The notes beneath the pieces are model-generated. The model saw only the letters and a program-made list of their open reading frames with translations. It was not told where the DNA came from and searched no databases. Position numbers and translations under genes: made by a program. A stretch of DNA of 64,000 bases from Desmodesmus armatus (lineage: Eukaryota; Chlorophyta; Chlorophyceae; Sphaeropleales; Scenedesmaceae): NCBI GenBank assembly GCA_007449985.2, contig VIIQ02000004.1:682001-746000 (forward strand), read 5' to 3'. Of this stretch, positions 1-12,652 are shown piece by piece; position 1 is the first letter of the stretch; each line of letters starts with the position of its first letter.

Positions 1-75
1 TTTGAACCTTCAAACCCAAGGCTTGCCTTTTAAATATGTACACAGCACACAACCACATAACAGAACAGCGGCACA

Positions 76-2848
76 CTACAGCTTGCCCAATTTCCTTTTC
101 AATGCCGCCAGCTCATCCTCAACTTCCTCGTCTCGTGTTTTCTGCGGCGTTTTTGGCTGGCTGGTTGTGCTGCTGCGGGCGCTGCTGGTGCCTGCTGTGG
201 ATGTTCTGCTGCTGCTACCACTGCTTGCAGCACCAGTCCTGCAGCACATACAGCAGCAAGAACCATACGGCTCAGACCTGGCACTGAACAAGAACCCATC
301 AGCGTACACGGCATGTCTAGGGATGAAAAAGCAGCGCAGGAAAGCTCCAATTTTTGCCGGCTGCAACCGGGCACGGACGCGCTAGGTGATCGTAAGCACC
401 TCCTTCAAGCCTTCCTTGGGCTTGAAGCCCAAACAGCAGGTATGTTCGGCTGATGTGGCGGCAAGCTTACCTGCCAGTCCCGTTGCTGCTACTCCCACTG
501 CTACTGGCAGCAGCACCCTTCTTCAAATTTTCATCGTACATATCATACTGCCGCTTCAGCTCTTCATACTTGTCTACTGGCGACCGGGCCTTGCTGCTGT
601 GGTTGAACTCGGAGTTGCCTCCACTGCTGGTGCCGCCTTTGCCTTTGCTGCTTTTGTAGTCGTCCCCCAAGCCCTGCTCCAGGAAGTCCACAAACTCCTC
701 TCCAATGGCTGAGAGCTCCTCCCACAAGCTGGCTGACTTGCCTGACTCTGAGCGCTGCTTGCTCCATGCACCAACCTCCTTCTCTAGGTCGTTGAAAAAG
801 TCCTCCTGCAGGGCCAGCACGCATGGTGTGGGCTATTAGTCAACAACAACAATCGCTCCATGCATGAAGTATGAGCTGGCTGAGTTTGTGTGGTTGCTGC
901 GGTTGAGTCGTGCCAGGCACTGCTGACACAGTGCGTCACATGCAGTGACAGCACGGGCCGTGCTGACGCTGCTGCAGCAGCTGCCTGCTGTACTCACAAG
1001 CTTGCCAGCCTTGATGCTCTCCTCTGCTTTCTGCACCACCCCTCCCAGCACCTCTGCTTGCTGCTGCACCCACTGGCCCACACCATTGCCCACTTCATTC
1101 AACAAGTCACCCTGAAGCAAAGCCAAAGAAGGGGTCGGCACAACACGCATGGAAGAGCGTGCACGCCATTGAAGACACAGCAACAAAATCCACACCCCAC
1201 GATACAGCAGGCAGCAAAAAAGCGCTGTGGTCAGACAGGGACACCAGGACCACAACCTACTGACCAATCCCAAGCCTGGACGTACGTGTGCGCCAGCCTG
1301 CCTCCTGTGTAAAGACCGCATGCACTCAGCACACACCTCAACACGCCGACAGGTCTCTCAACACGGCTGCCAGCTCTCCAAACCCTTCACCAGGCCTATG
1401 ACATTTCACCAGCCCTATGACATAACAGGTACTCACCAATCCATAGAACTCCTCTTCCGGCTGTTTCGGCCGTGGCCGGCTGCCGGTAGTGCCGCCACTG
1501 CTGCTGCCTGCGGTGCTGCCCCAGCTGCCAAAGTCGCCAAAGCCACCAGAAGTGCCCCAACTGCTGCTGGAACCCTGAGACAGCAAAGCACAGCACGACG
1601 ACAGCAAAGCACAGGAACCTGTTGAAACCATCACAAAACTGGTGGCCTTGACTGATGGTCATCAGCTGTTCATGGCAGCATGCTTCCAGTACATCAGCAG
1701 CCAACCCACCCAACACAGCTGCTGCAGCCAGGCGCTGACAGATCCTGCCAGCAACACTCTCCCAGACAAGCACGTGAGCCCAATGTTTGCTCTGCCCAGC
1801 CACTCACCCAGCGCAGCTTCCTGTCATATTCAACGCGCTGTTTTGCATCTGACAGGACCTGGAAGGCATTCTTGACCTCCAGGAACTGCGCCTGAGCATT
1901 GGGCTGTAGCACAGGGCGCAGCATGAATGGGCACAGCAACAGCACGACATGGGGCAGCAACAGCAACAGCGGGCGACACTAATCAGCAGTACACACTGGA
2001 TGGTGCAGGAGCTGCACGGCGTGCGGACATGTGCTGCCAGCCCCTGCTGGTGACCTTATGCAGGAACTGATGAGGAGAAAAGCATGCCATGCAGCCAGCA
2101 CATGCAGCTCAACGAAAACCAGGCATGATGCAGCGGACATGCTCCCAACAACCCCAATTGCATGCTGGTGCAGCAGTTGGTGACTGCACTCACCGCCTTG
2201 TTCACATCTGGGTGCAGCTTGAGAGCTTTCTGCCTGTATGCACGCTTGATGTCGCGGTCGTTTGCGGTGTCCGGGACTCCTAGGACTTCATACAGAGACT
2301 CTGCAAGGCACCAACCATTGATTGTGGATGCCACACTCTGAACTACACACGCCAACTGGATCAGGGCCGGTCACCTGACTGGGCCAGTCGAGTTCATCAC
2401 TGCTTGTGTTCCTAGGACAGCTACTGCAAAGACGGCTACTGCAAACTCAAGCCCACGCTGCTGTCCCCCATCAGTGGGTACATGCCCCTTGACTGCTCAG
2501 CCAGCACCGCCAGCCAAGTCTGATGGTGTTTGTCACCAACTAATCAACAACCACTGCCCACATGTACTCACTGGCAGCTGCATTGACCCGCACAACCCGT
2601 TGACGCTGGCGTGCTAGCAGCCTTGATGACAGCTGAGGCCTGGCAGCATAAGAGCAGCTGCCTGGTACGTCCCTGCAGTGAAGGACACATATGCAGTTGA
2701 GGGGGTACAGTGTGCCAGGCTGGCCACAGCGTGCATGCATGTGTATCAGCTGGCATGTGCAAGCAACAAAACACGCATAAAACACTGCGGTCTACCTGGG
2801 ATGGCGAAGACCGCGTGCCTGGCCAGCAGGGCCCAGCAGAGAGTGCAT
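76..2848 (-). CDS. J-domain (DnaJ-like) protein, probably plastid-targeted
   Basis: Eight exons can be joined in frame on the minus strand (2848-2796, 2672-2572, 2300-2194, 1903-1808, 1574-1437, 1111-998, 805-471, 238-76), giving 368 residues and a TAG stop. All introns have GT-AG ends, mostly GTGAGT donors. Residues 1-50 are Arg/Ser/Ala-rich and end in VVRVNAAA, which resembles an algal chloroplast transit peptide. The J domain follows, with YEVLGV, the diagnostic HPD tripeptide and a helix-4 segment ending EYDRKL. There is no Gly/Phe-to-zinc-finger arrangement, so this is a class C J protein, expected to stimulate an Hsp70 ATPase, presumably the stromal one. The middle is Gly/Ser-rich. The C terminus is acidic and then helical, ending [12 protein letters not shown]. 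The J domain is certain. Plastid location and Hsp70 partner are inferred. Confidence 0.85.
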
Positions 2849-3676
2849 CACTGAGCAACAAGCAGTAGTAGCCGCGCGATGAGAGCTTGATCAGAGCAAC
2901 GACGGAAGAACTGCAACTTCCAGGGGGAAAACCTGTGTTGAGATTTGGAATAGACTGTCAGGGGTAACTCGCACTGTCGGTCGATTAGTCAAGGGGGTCG
3001 AAAGCACTCGAGTGTCGACGTGACTGATGTAGCCTGCTAGTTCTGGAATCAACTTATGTCTGTTGGATCTCCTCCACCTTGACACGCGTAATTGACATTC
3101 ACACGTTTCTGAGAAGCGGCTCTTGCACCCTGCCAGATCACTGATGGGCATGTGCTCAGCCAGGAAGGATTGTATGGTATGGATGATGTAACTAAAAGCA
3201 TCTGGCCTGCCCTGTAGCAAGGCCTCGAGGCAGCTGGCAGTATGTCAAGGACTTTGGAGCCAGGCGTGTCTCTGCTCACAGCAGCAGAGATACGAGTGGT
3301 GAGCTTTCCTGGCCTGACTGCACAGGTCATAGCCTTGATTACATATTGTTTCACTGTTTGCATTCATAAGCACACTTTTCAATAGCGAGCAGGCACTTGC
3401 CAGGCAGGCAAACGGATGTGCAGCACTAGCCGTGACCAGTCCCTGATGAGGGGTGTGGTAGTTAAGGATGCTGGAGATGCACTCCTCTCTGAGCCTTTAC
3501 TCACTTCAGCAGTTCTCTATGGGCGTGGCTGATCACTTGCTACTATTAGGCCAGAACAGATGACCCGCACAAAACTTGCAGCAACCTACAGCAAGGCACT
3601 GTGCCCCACCAACGACACAACACCGCTTGTACAAACAGCAACAGTTGACCGTCGCTCCTGAACCCCTGACCTGCAG
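2849..3676. other. Divergent intergenic region and unresolved TRS120 first exon
   Basis: This stretch lies between the start of the J-protein gene (minus) and the first recognisable TRS120 exon (plus). It should hold both promoters. The first TRS120 exon found begins at a splice acceptor (CTGCAG ending at 3676) and an in-frame stop lies just upstream at 3659-3661, so a short first exon with the ATG is expected here. I could not choose among several short ATG-led frames. No other gene is apparent. Confidence 0.4.
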
Positions 3677-6600
3677 GTGGTGGTGCCAATAGGGCCCATG
3701 CCCAGGGACACCTTTGAGGCATACTTGGAAGCACTCAATGCGCACAGACATGTGAGCAGCACTTTGAGCTAGTTGATGCAGGTGTCAGTACTCCTTGCAG
3801 CAGCCAAGCTACTTGCAGCAGCTAATGCCAGCGTCTGTTTGCGAGATGCTGCATCAGCGGTTGCCTCAGTGAATCTCCAGCCAGCACGACCCTGCTCCAA
3901 TGATCGGTGCCAGAAAGCAGGAGCTCGCAGGCATCACTACGCTGGGCGTAACCCAACAACAGCCACAGGCAGCGCTGAATTGATATTGTCTTGAGCCTGA
4001 CATAACAACAGCAGCCGCAAGTTCGTGAATTTGGGCAGCACAATGTTGGAGCACCCACTGCGTGAGGTATGTCGGACCCTATGACCTTTGCTGAGTCAAT
4101 AACATCGACAGTAACTGTATGTGCTGCCTGCAGGTGCCACTGAATGCCACAGCCTCCTTCCACCAATGTGGCCCCAAGAGCCCCTTCCCTCACCTGCCAT
4201 ACAAGACAGGTGCCATGCACTTCAGGTTCATGCAGGTCTGGCAGCTGGGTGCCAGGCTGTTCGAGGCTGATCACATGCTGCATTGATGGGTCTAGGTGCC
4301 TTATAGGTGCACCTTTATAGCAGCAGCAGGCTCAGGGGGTGCTTTGCCAGCAGTTTGATATAAATCTACGCCTGTTTGTTGAAGGCGGATGGTGTTCAGA
4401 AGCACGCCGGCAGCCATCCTGCAGTGCTTTTAGCATCATGCAGCTGGCACAACCCAAGCAAAGTGAGCCGTGACATGCTGCCAGTATCTGGTGCAGTGCA
4501 AGTGTGCTTTGTTACTGCATGTGCAATGCTCACTGGCCAGCCCAACACCCAAATATGCAGCAACCTGTAAACAAGCTGCGACAATGGCTGGCTGCCTCCA
4601 TGTGAGTCTGACTGCAATTGCTGCCTGCCTAATCTCATTCACACTGCGGCCAACCTGCACCACCCACCTATTGCAGGCTGAGGATGCGCGGCGCCGCAGC
4701 CGTGTGTGTGACCTGCATGTCCAGCGCAACGTGGTAGCTGTGCTGGGCCTGCTGCACTGCCCCCTGGTGGAGGACCTGGCTGCAGCACACAGCGAGTTCC
4801 TGCGCACAGTCAGGTGGGGGTGGGGGGGGGGTGGGGGGGAGTTTGGGGGGGGGGTGTGCGAACGGGTTGGGGGCGGTGTTGGGAGTGCGGGGGGGGGGGG
4901 GGTAGGGTGGTCATTTAGTGGTTAGGTGAGCAGGGGTGGTGTGGGGGGGGGGGCATGTGGTAGTTGCTGTCATGGTGCTCAAGTCGCTGTGCACAATGTT
5001 GCAACAACATCCAAGCACCTTGAGACGGTCTGGATGTCCATGTCTTGAATCAACGCAAGTGTTGTAATGAATGGCGGGGTAATGGTGTTGGGTGGAGCTT
5101 CTCGAGGTGATTGGTTTGGGCTTGTCAGCGCTGGCAGGTGCTGTTTGACAAATGGGTGCTGTGCTGTGTTGTGCTGTGCTGTGCTGTGCTGCAGGCAGTG
5201 GCCTGAAGCTCTGGTGGCGCGTTGTGCAGCTTTTGAGCCGTCACCTGCCCACCTGGCAGCACCAACAGCCAAGCTGCAGGACCTCATGATCTTCCCAGCA
5301 GGTGTGGGTGGGGGGTTGGGTGGGGTGGGGAGGGGGGGGGGGGGTCAGTGTCACCACTTGGCACATCATCTTCCCTGCAGGTAGGGGTGGGGGGAGGGGG
5401 GGAGGGGGGGAGGGGGCAGTGTCACAGCTTGAGGAACATCGTATTTGTATGCTGCAGCAGCTGCGACAGCTCTGGTTTTTTTGCGTGCTCTGCAGCGGCT
5501 TGGCTGACAGTGAAAATGTGTGCATGTTTGCTTCACTTCCAAGGGTTTACACACGGGGGCGCTAAATTGTTACGTCAACAACTGTGTTAGTCATGCAGCA
5601 CAAGTAGTGCTGGCCAGCTAGTGGCCACCAGCTAGTGGCGGACATGAGGGTGGCTGTTGTGCAATGCTTTCTGTGTGCTGCGTGCATCACTGCGTGCTGC
5701 TTGTGTCCTGCAGGGCACTTGGACCAGCATCTGGAGGTGTACATGCATGAGTTTGCCGCAGCAGTGCTGGCAGGTAGGGTGCACATCAGCACCATGCTGC
5801 GCCATTACAGGCTCTTGACTGCCTGGGTTGGGGCGCGATGCAGATACCTGGGCTGGCCTGGCAACAGACAGTCTTATGTGTTTCATACCGCCTTCTGGGT
5901 TTGATGAGTATTGGCTCAGCTCTGCCAAAAAGCATACAAGGCGTGTACAGGCTGAAGCTAAACGGGCTCATGATTGTTACTGCTGCTCCTGGCTGGTGTG
6001 TTTGCAGCCATTGAGGAGCACCTGCTGAATGCCACACTGGCCAGCATCAAGCTCAACACATACGTGGACTCAGGTCAGTGTCAATTCGGGTGCACACTGG
6101 ATGCATCAGTCAGGCATGGCTCTGACTTTCAGGCGTCTGCAGTGCCGTCAGTACTGTCGTATGCCCCTTGTCAGTGTTGGTATGTGCTTAGGAGTGCAGC
6201 CGTCAGCTGTCTCTTCTGTCCTGGAGTTGGCTGCTGACAACAAGCAATGGCTGGCTCCTTTTGTGTTGCAGGGGAGTTTCTAGGCTCACTGGTGCAGATT
6301 GAGGAGGGCCTGCGCAAACTCAATAGCAATGAAGAGGTGGGTGGCTAGCACTGACTGCTTTTACAACAGTGGGAAGACGGCGGGGTGGGAGGGGAGGTTT
6401 GCTACTCAACTTGGACTGTCTGCGGGTGATCAGGCATGGAAGACAAGGACATTTACAGCACGCAGTGCGCAGGCAGCCCAACACCAAGGCAGCCCAAAAG
6501 ATGCCTGTTCAACATACTTGGCAGTGCAGTGCTGGTGTATGACACATATTAGTCAGTTTTATCATCTGCTGTGCTGTGCTGCGCTGTGGCATGCTGAGGT

Positions 6601-9600
6601 GTGTTTGTGCCTGTGCTGTGCGCAGGAGGTTGAGAGGAAGCGCTGGGGTCGGCTGCAGAAGAGCAAGGGTGACTGGTCCCTGCTGGTGGGGTCACCCAAG
6701 GATGCCTTTGACCACTACAAGTCAGCCATGTCACTCAGCGCGGGAGCAGGGGACGCCATCTGGTGGGTTGCGACTTCTTGAACAATCCTACAAGTCTGGT
6801 TACTCACCATGACTACATGATTACTAACTGTGATAGTTCATCACCCAAGTACTGCATTACAAGAGCCATTCGTCTGGCCAGTGCATGCCAGCGTACGCTG
6901 AGATAGGGGCTACCTGCGGGGCCTGCAGGCCTGATTGGCAACCACCGTAGATGTGCCCAACCTGCCCAGACAACACCTACCAGATCAGTGTGTGCCTGTC
7001 TCTGCCTGTGCAATCTGGAGCAGGATGTTTCATGAGGTGGTGAGATTGTTGACGCATGCAAGCTGACGGCGCAAGAACAATGCCATTCATGTGGTTTATG
7101 TGCAGGTATGGAGCTGCCGTTGAGGGCCTGGCACATGCTCGCGTGCTTGAAGCCCTCCTGTCAGCACGGCTGGCAGCAGCAGGCGGCAGCAGCCACCACG
7201 GGCGCCTTACAAGTGCCAAGCCGCCTCCTGCCGCTGCGGTCATCCCGCCCGAGGCTCTTGACTCGCCAACCCGGCCAGTGGCTGAAGCTGCAGCGGGGCC
7301 GGGTAGTGTTGGTGATGATGCTCAGCAAGGCAGTGCTGCTTCTGCTTTACCTGTTGTCAGCACACAAGCCAGCAGCAGCAGCAGCAGCACGGACATGGCG
7401 GCGGCTGGTGCGGAGCCGGGGAGGCCTGCAGGAGAAGACGAAGCAGCAGCTGCTGCTGTCACGGTTAGCGACAGTGCAGTTGGTGTGTCAGCACAAGCTG
7501 CAGGAGCACCATCTGCATCCCCGTTTGCTGCATCAGGTGCTGAGGGGGGTGCGGCTGCTGTTTCTACACAACAGGCTTCAGCTGCAGACAGCGCTGGTGC
7601 GCCATCAACCCCAGCTGTAGACCTCAGCAACAGCAGCAGCAGTGCAGCAGCAGGCAGGGCGTCAAGCCTGCCTGCGATGCCGCCACCACCCTCTCCGACA
7701 GCAGCGGCGGCAACGGCAGCAGCAGCGGCTCAGCTGGCTCGCCGCAGGAGTGTTGGCAGCGGGGCAGCGGCCTTGCCGCCGAACTACAGCTTGTCTGGCC
7801 CAGGGTTTTGTGTGATGCTGGCCTCTGCAGACCTGGAGGGAGAGGTGCGGGCGCTGCTGACAAAGGCGAGGGAAGAAGGGTACGAGAAGAAGGGCGGTGC
7901 CCTCCCCCTGCAGGTGAGGTATGGTGAGGTCGGTTGCCTGCCGGCCTTGGACCCTGTCAGCCTGTGCTTCACAACTAGCCTGCGATTGCTGCACTTGCAT
8001 GGTGCCGTGAGGACGTCACTTTGAATTCATTGCAATGGTGTCTTTGGGTGACAGGATAGATGCGACTACAAGCGCACTTCTGGCCTTTGGGGTTGCTGTA
8101 TACGGTCGAGTCTCGTGCGGCTGTCAAGGTGTTAGAGACATGTTTGTGCTGACGGTGAGGACCGCAACTAGACTGCGCAATTAGACTGCGCACATGCAAC
8201 CCAGCACCTAGCAGGACAGCCAGCATGTTTGGTAACGTAAGCAAAATACCACTGTACTGGCCCGACCCCCGTCTCTGACAGCATGCGACCTGAAGGAAAT
8301 GTGTTCCATGTAAGTATGCATGTGTTGTTGGTCCCCCGCAGATTGAGCAGTCGGTGAAGCTCTGCCGCTTCCTGGCATGCACAGCAGCAGGCAGTGCTGC
8401 CTCGGCTGCAGGCAGCAGCGGCGGCGCAGCAGCGGCAGCAGTACCTGTGCTGGAGGCACTCAAAGCTCAGCTGAAGGCGGAGGTTGATGCTGCCGTGAAC
8501 TTCATACTGAAAAACCTCGCTGCCCTGACTCTTTTGGAGGACAGGGCGGTGGCACTGGCAGAGGCTGCACAGGTAGGTGTTTGGCTCTGAGGGTGCATGT
8601 GTAGCTAGATTACTAAAAATAATGATGAAAAATAATAATAAATAAAATAATAATAAATAATAATATTACTATATAAATGCAAGGCACATGCAAGCAATTA
8701 TGAGGTACACCTGGCATTGAGGGTGATGCATGTGTGGCTGGGATACTATAAACATGCAAGTCACATGCAAGCAATCTATGAGGTACACCAACGTGGAGCT
8801 GCACTGCTGTGCGAGGGAGGTTGCTGTGCCTCTAGCAGTCAAGTGTGTAGCCTGCTTTGCTCTGCTTTTGTCTTGGCAAGCGTAGCAAAGGGCGTATATA
8901 CTGAAAAGAATTCCCTGCACAGCCCAACCTACACCAACAGCATAATGCAGCATGACACATGCTGTCAAGCAGCACAGCTGCATGTTGATGGCCATGATTC
9001 CGCCCAGGATTGAACTGGGGCCCTTCTGTGTGTTAGACAGATGTGATAACCAACTACACCACGGAATCAGAAGGTGTTGGACAGTGGGTAGCTCAAACCT
9101 ACAACTAATCATGGTGGTTTCACTATCCAGTTTGAAGTTGTGATGCTTGTCTGCGTCAGCATGTGCATGTGCGTTCTTGGCCGCGCATCCGTTCGCTTTA
9201 TGCCTTGTGCGTGTTTCATGCTAACACAGCTTGTGTGCCACAGGTGGTTGGGCTGTCTTGAGTAGGATTGGTGGCGCCTTGAGTTACAAGGGCGGGACAT
9301 GGATTGGGTCCCGGGGCTTGCATCGGGTTGGCTAGGTCCTTGAGGCCTCTTTGTAACGAACACTGACTGACTGACTGTTGTGATGAGTGAGTGAGTGAAG
9401 TTGTTGTGCCAAGGTTGCACAGTGGTGGTGCTTGTGGGCGTCTGCCTCAACATTGGTGCCTGGCATTCCTGCCACAGTGCTGTATGCCCCGAACGCCGCT
9501 GACCCACTGAACTTCAAGCCGGTGGTAACTGTGACGGTCTGTGCCCCATCTCTGGGCCTCCTGCATGCACATGTGAAACATGTGATGCCATGGCGGGCTG

Positions 9601-12600
9601 TGTTTCACGCAGCTGCTGTGGGCCGCCCTGGACCTTGTTCACTGAAGCACATTGTGGTGGTGATACAGTGCTGCTGGCCTGTTGAATGAAGGCTGAGCTG
9701 ACGCTGCCGGGCTAAAAACTGTTCGCAGCTAGCTAAGCAGTGGACTGCGCTCAGCATGTCATCCCCTCTGACATCTCAGCACGCCAACTCTGTATCTGCT
9801 GTCACTCCCTCACGGCATGCTTGCCTTTGTCCCTTGCAGCTGCTTGGCCTGGCAGGCTGTGGCCGCAAGCGCCTGCTGCTGCTGTGGGCAGCCCTGGACC
9901 TTGTTAGGACGGGGGGTGCTGGACCAGCAGCAGTTGCAGCAGGCAGTGGGTTCACCAGTGGTGCGGGCGAGATGGGCCCTACTGCTGGCGCTGCTGTGGA
10001 TGTGTGGGCGCTGCTGAAGCTGTCGCTCGCTGCAATGGAGCCGCCAGATCAACCGGGGCAGCAGGTGAGGGCTGTATGTTGTATGCTTGCTGCGCACAAG
10101 GCAGTGTGTGGGGTTTTGTCTGTCTAAACGTGGGAAGTATCCTTTGTGATCTTTACTGCATTTTGACTGTTGTTGCCTGTGTGAGATCTGTTGTCTGCAT
10201 GAGGTGGTGGCAATATACAGCATAGGTCTGACAGTTGTTCACTCGGTTAGTCACCAAACCCTAATAGGTGTCGGGGTTGAGACTTGCAGCCCTGTTACGT
10301 CTCCAAACCCAAACCTCCCTGAACCCTGAAATCAAACTCAGCGCAAGTGATGGGTGCTGCTTAACTGCTGTGTACTGCAGGACCCTGACGATGTGCTAAG
10401 GGTTCACTGGTCTCCAAAGCGCTTCATCAGTTGGCAGCAGCAGCACATGCAGGCCCTGGCAGCAGCAGCCAGCCGCCAGCAGCAGCAGGACAGCAGCAGT
10501 GAGGCAGCAGCAGTGGTGCAGCAACAGCAGCAGCCGTGGCAGCAGCAGCAGTTCCAGCAGCTGCTAGGGCCGCAGCTGCAGCTGCTGACGGCTATGCAGG
10601 CTGCTGCTTTGGAATCGCCTTGCCTGTTACAGCAGCTGCCGGCTAAGCAGCGGCCCCCAGGTAGCCCCAGCAAGCTGAGCATGGTTGGCAGCCGCACGGC
10701 TGGGCTGCAAGTAGCTCTCAATGCACCCCAACAGCTACAGCAGGGTTCAGGGCTTGGCGTGCTTGTTGGGGTTTTGGCTGGGATGCTGAACCCTAGCAAC
10801 GTGCAGCAGTGGCTGCCTGGGAGCGGTTGCTTGTGGGACAGCTTGCAGGTGGCATTGATGGAGGTGCTGGTGAATGCTGCACGGCTGGCAAATGCACCTG
10901 TGGATGCCTGGGAGGCGGCGGCAACACTGCTGAGGTAAGCATGACAATGTTAAAGGCTCACCACACCACAGAGTCAGCACACTCCAAACTGCTGCGGGTA
11001 CACTCCACGAGTTGCCTATCCTTGTAGGAATTATGTTTTTGCCTGATGGACTTGCTTGCATGTGACTGGCATGTGCGCTACGTGCTAGCTGTTTTTGTAT
11101 GCTCCATGTCAGCACACACGCACACACTCAAAACTGCATACAACATAAAAGGCAGCCGATGGCTAGCGGCACTGGTCTTGCAGCTGCAACTGTGTTCGTC
11201 GTATGGTATCATTTGCACTGAGTCCGGCATCAAGTCCAGATCATGGCGACCCTGCCATTACAGTGACTTTCCGCAGTGCCGCTGTTGCCCCTTGCTCAAG
11301 CACCGTGCACTGAAGAGCAAGTTGTCCCGGTCCAGCAAACACACACAAATGGCTCTGCGGCACCCTATGACATCGCATACATACGCTTGATGTTCTCGCT
11401 TCTGCCCTTTTCTCATGCAGGGAGTTCTACCCGCTGCTCCCTCAAGCCCTGCAGTCCTCTCTTATGGAGACCCTGTCAACTTGTGGGGCAGCTATGGGCA
11501 CCCGGTTGAGGAGCAGGCCGGGGCCGGGCCCTGGCCCACAGGTGCAGCTCAAGAGGCTGGTGCCAGGTGGGTGGCTGCCTCGCACGCTTTCACAGCACAC
11601 GGGTAGCGAGTTGCTTTCCTGGGGCAATCGGTAGTGTTGCTGATTAGCTTACGCCTTCAGCTGTCACGCATCAGCTTTCAGTTGGACCCAGCAAGCCTGC
11701 CAACCAAGATGCTATGACAGGCAAGGCGGATGGATAGCACCGCTGAGATAACCTGTGCACATGTGTAGTTGCGTTTGGCACTTGACAGTATAAAGAGCAG
11801 CAACAACAGAAACCTCAGAAATTCTCGGCCACTTTCTATAAGAAGGAGTGACGCCACCGTCCTACACAAAATGTGTTTGTGTGTGTGTGGTGCATGCACA
11901 GGGCCTGCTTGCCTGCAGCCTCAGTATCTCTCAGCTGCACTGTCAGCAGACAGCAGCAGTGCCGCCATCAACCTCAGGCGGGGTGAGGGGGCTGCTGGCT
12001 CAGGGCCGTTTATTTTTGACCCCCATGCGGCTAAGCGGAAGGCAGCCATTGCTGCAGCAGCAGCACAAGCAGCCATCCCAGAATGGGTGAGCAGAGTGAT
12101 GCATTTCGATGTAGTGCGGCTGCATCGCACGCAATCAGAGGGTGATATGTATGTGTACTGTCTCTGGCAATGTGTTTGTGCAACCTGCATGCATGCATTG
12201 ACAAACTTGCATTCCAGACATATCTGTTGAACGGTCAGAAACAAGAATCTGGGCTCCCACCATATGCCCGCCTTGCAAGCAGCACAGCATATGGGGCTGC
12301 CGCTGCATGTGCTCAACCATTTGCAACCAAGCAATGGACATGTACACATGGTGCGGCATGGCATATGTCCTGAGCCATGCTCTTCACAACACCCTTCACT
12401 GGTTGTCCATGCAGGTGTGTGGTGAAGAGGGCCGTGTCGAAGTGGTGTTGGTCAATGCCTGTGCCACACCCCTCAAGCTGGACGGCCTGCAGCTGCAGGT
12501 GCAACCACAGCAGCAGGAACCACACACCACTCCACCCGCAGCAGCTGCAGGGGCAGGGGTGGGGACTGCAGGCCCTCTTAGTGACGGCAGCAGTGGCAGC

Positions 12601-12621
12601 AGCTCAAATGCAACCGCCACA

Positions 12622-12652
<31 letters not shown>

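Noticed and set aside
7108..7620. Second plus-strand frame across the long TRS120 exon
   Set aside because: Shadow of the Ala/Ser-rich TRS120 frame; the TRS120 frame continues into conserved sequence at both ends.
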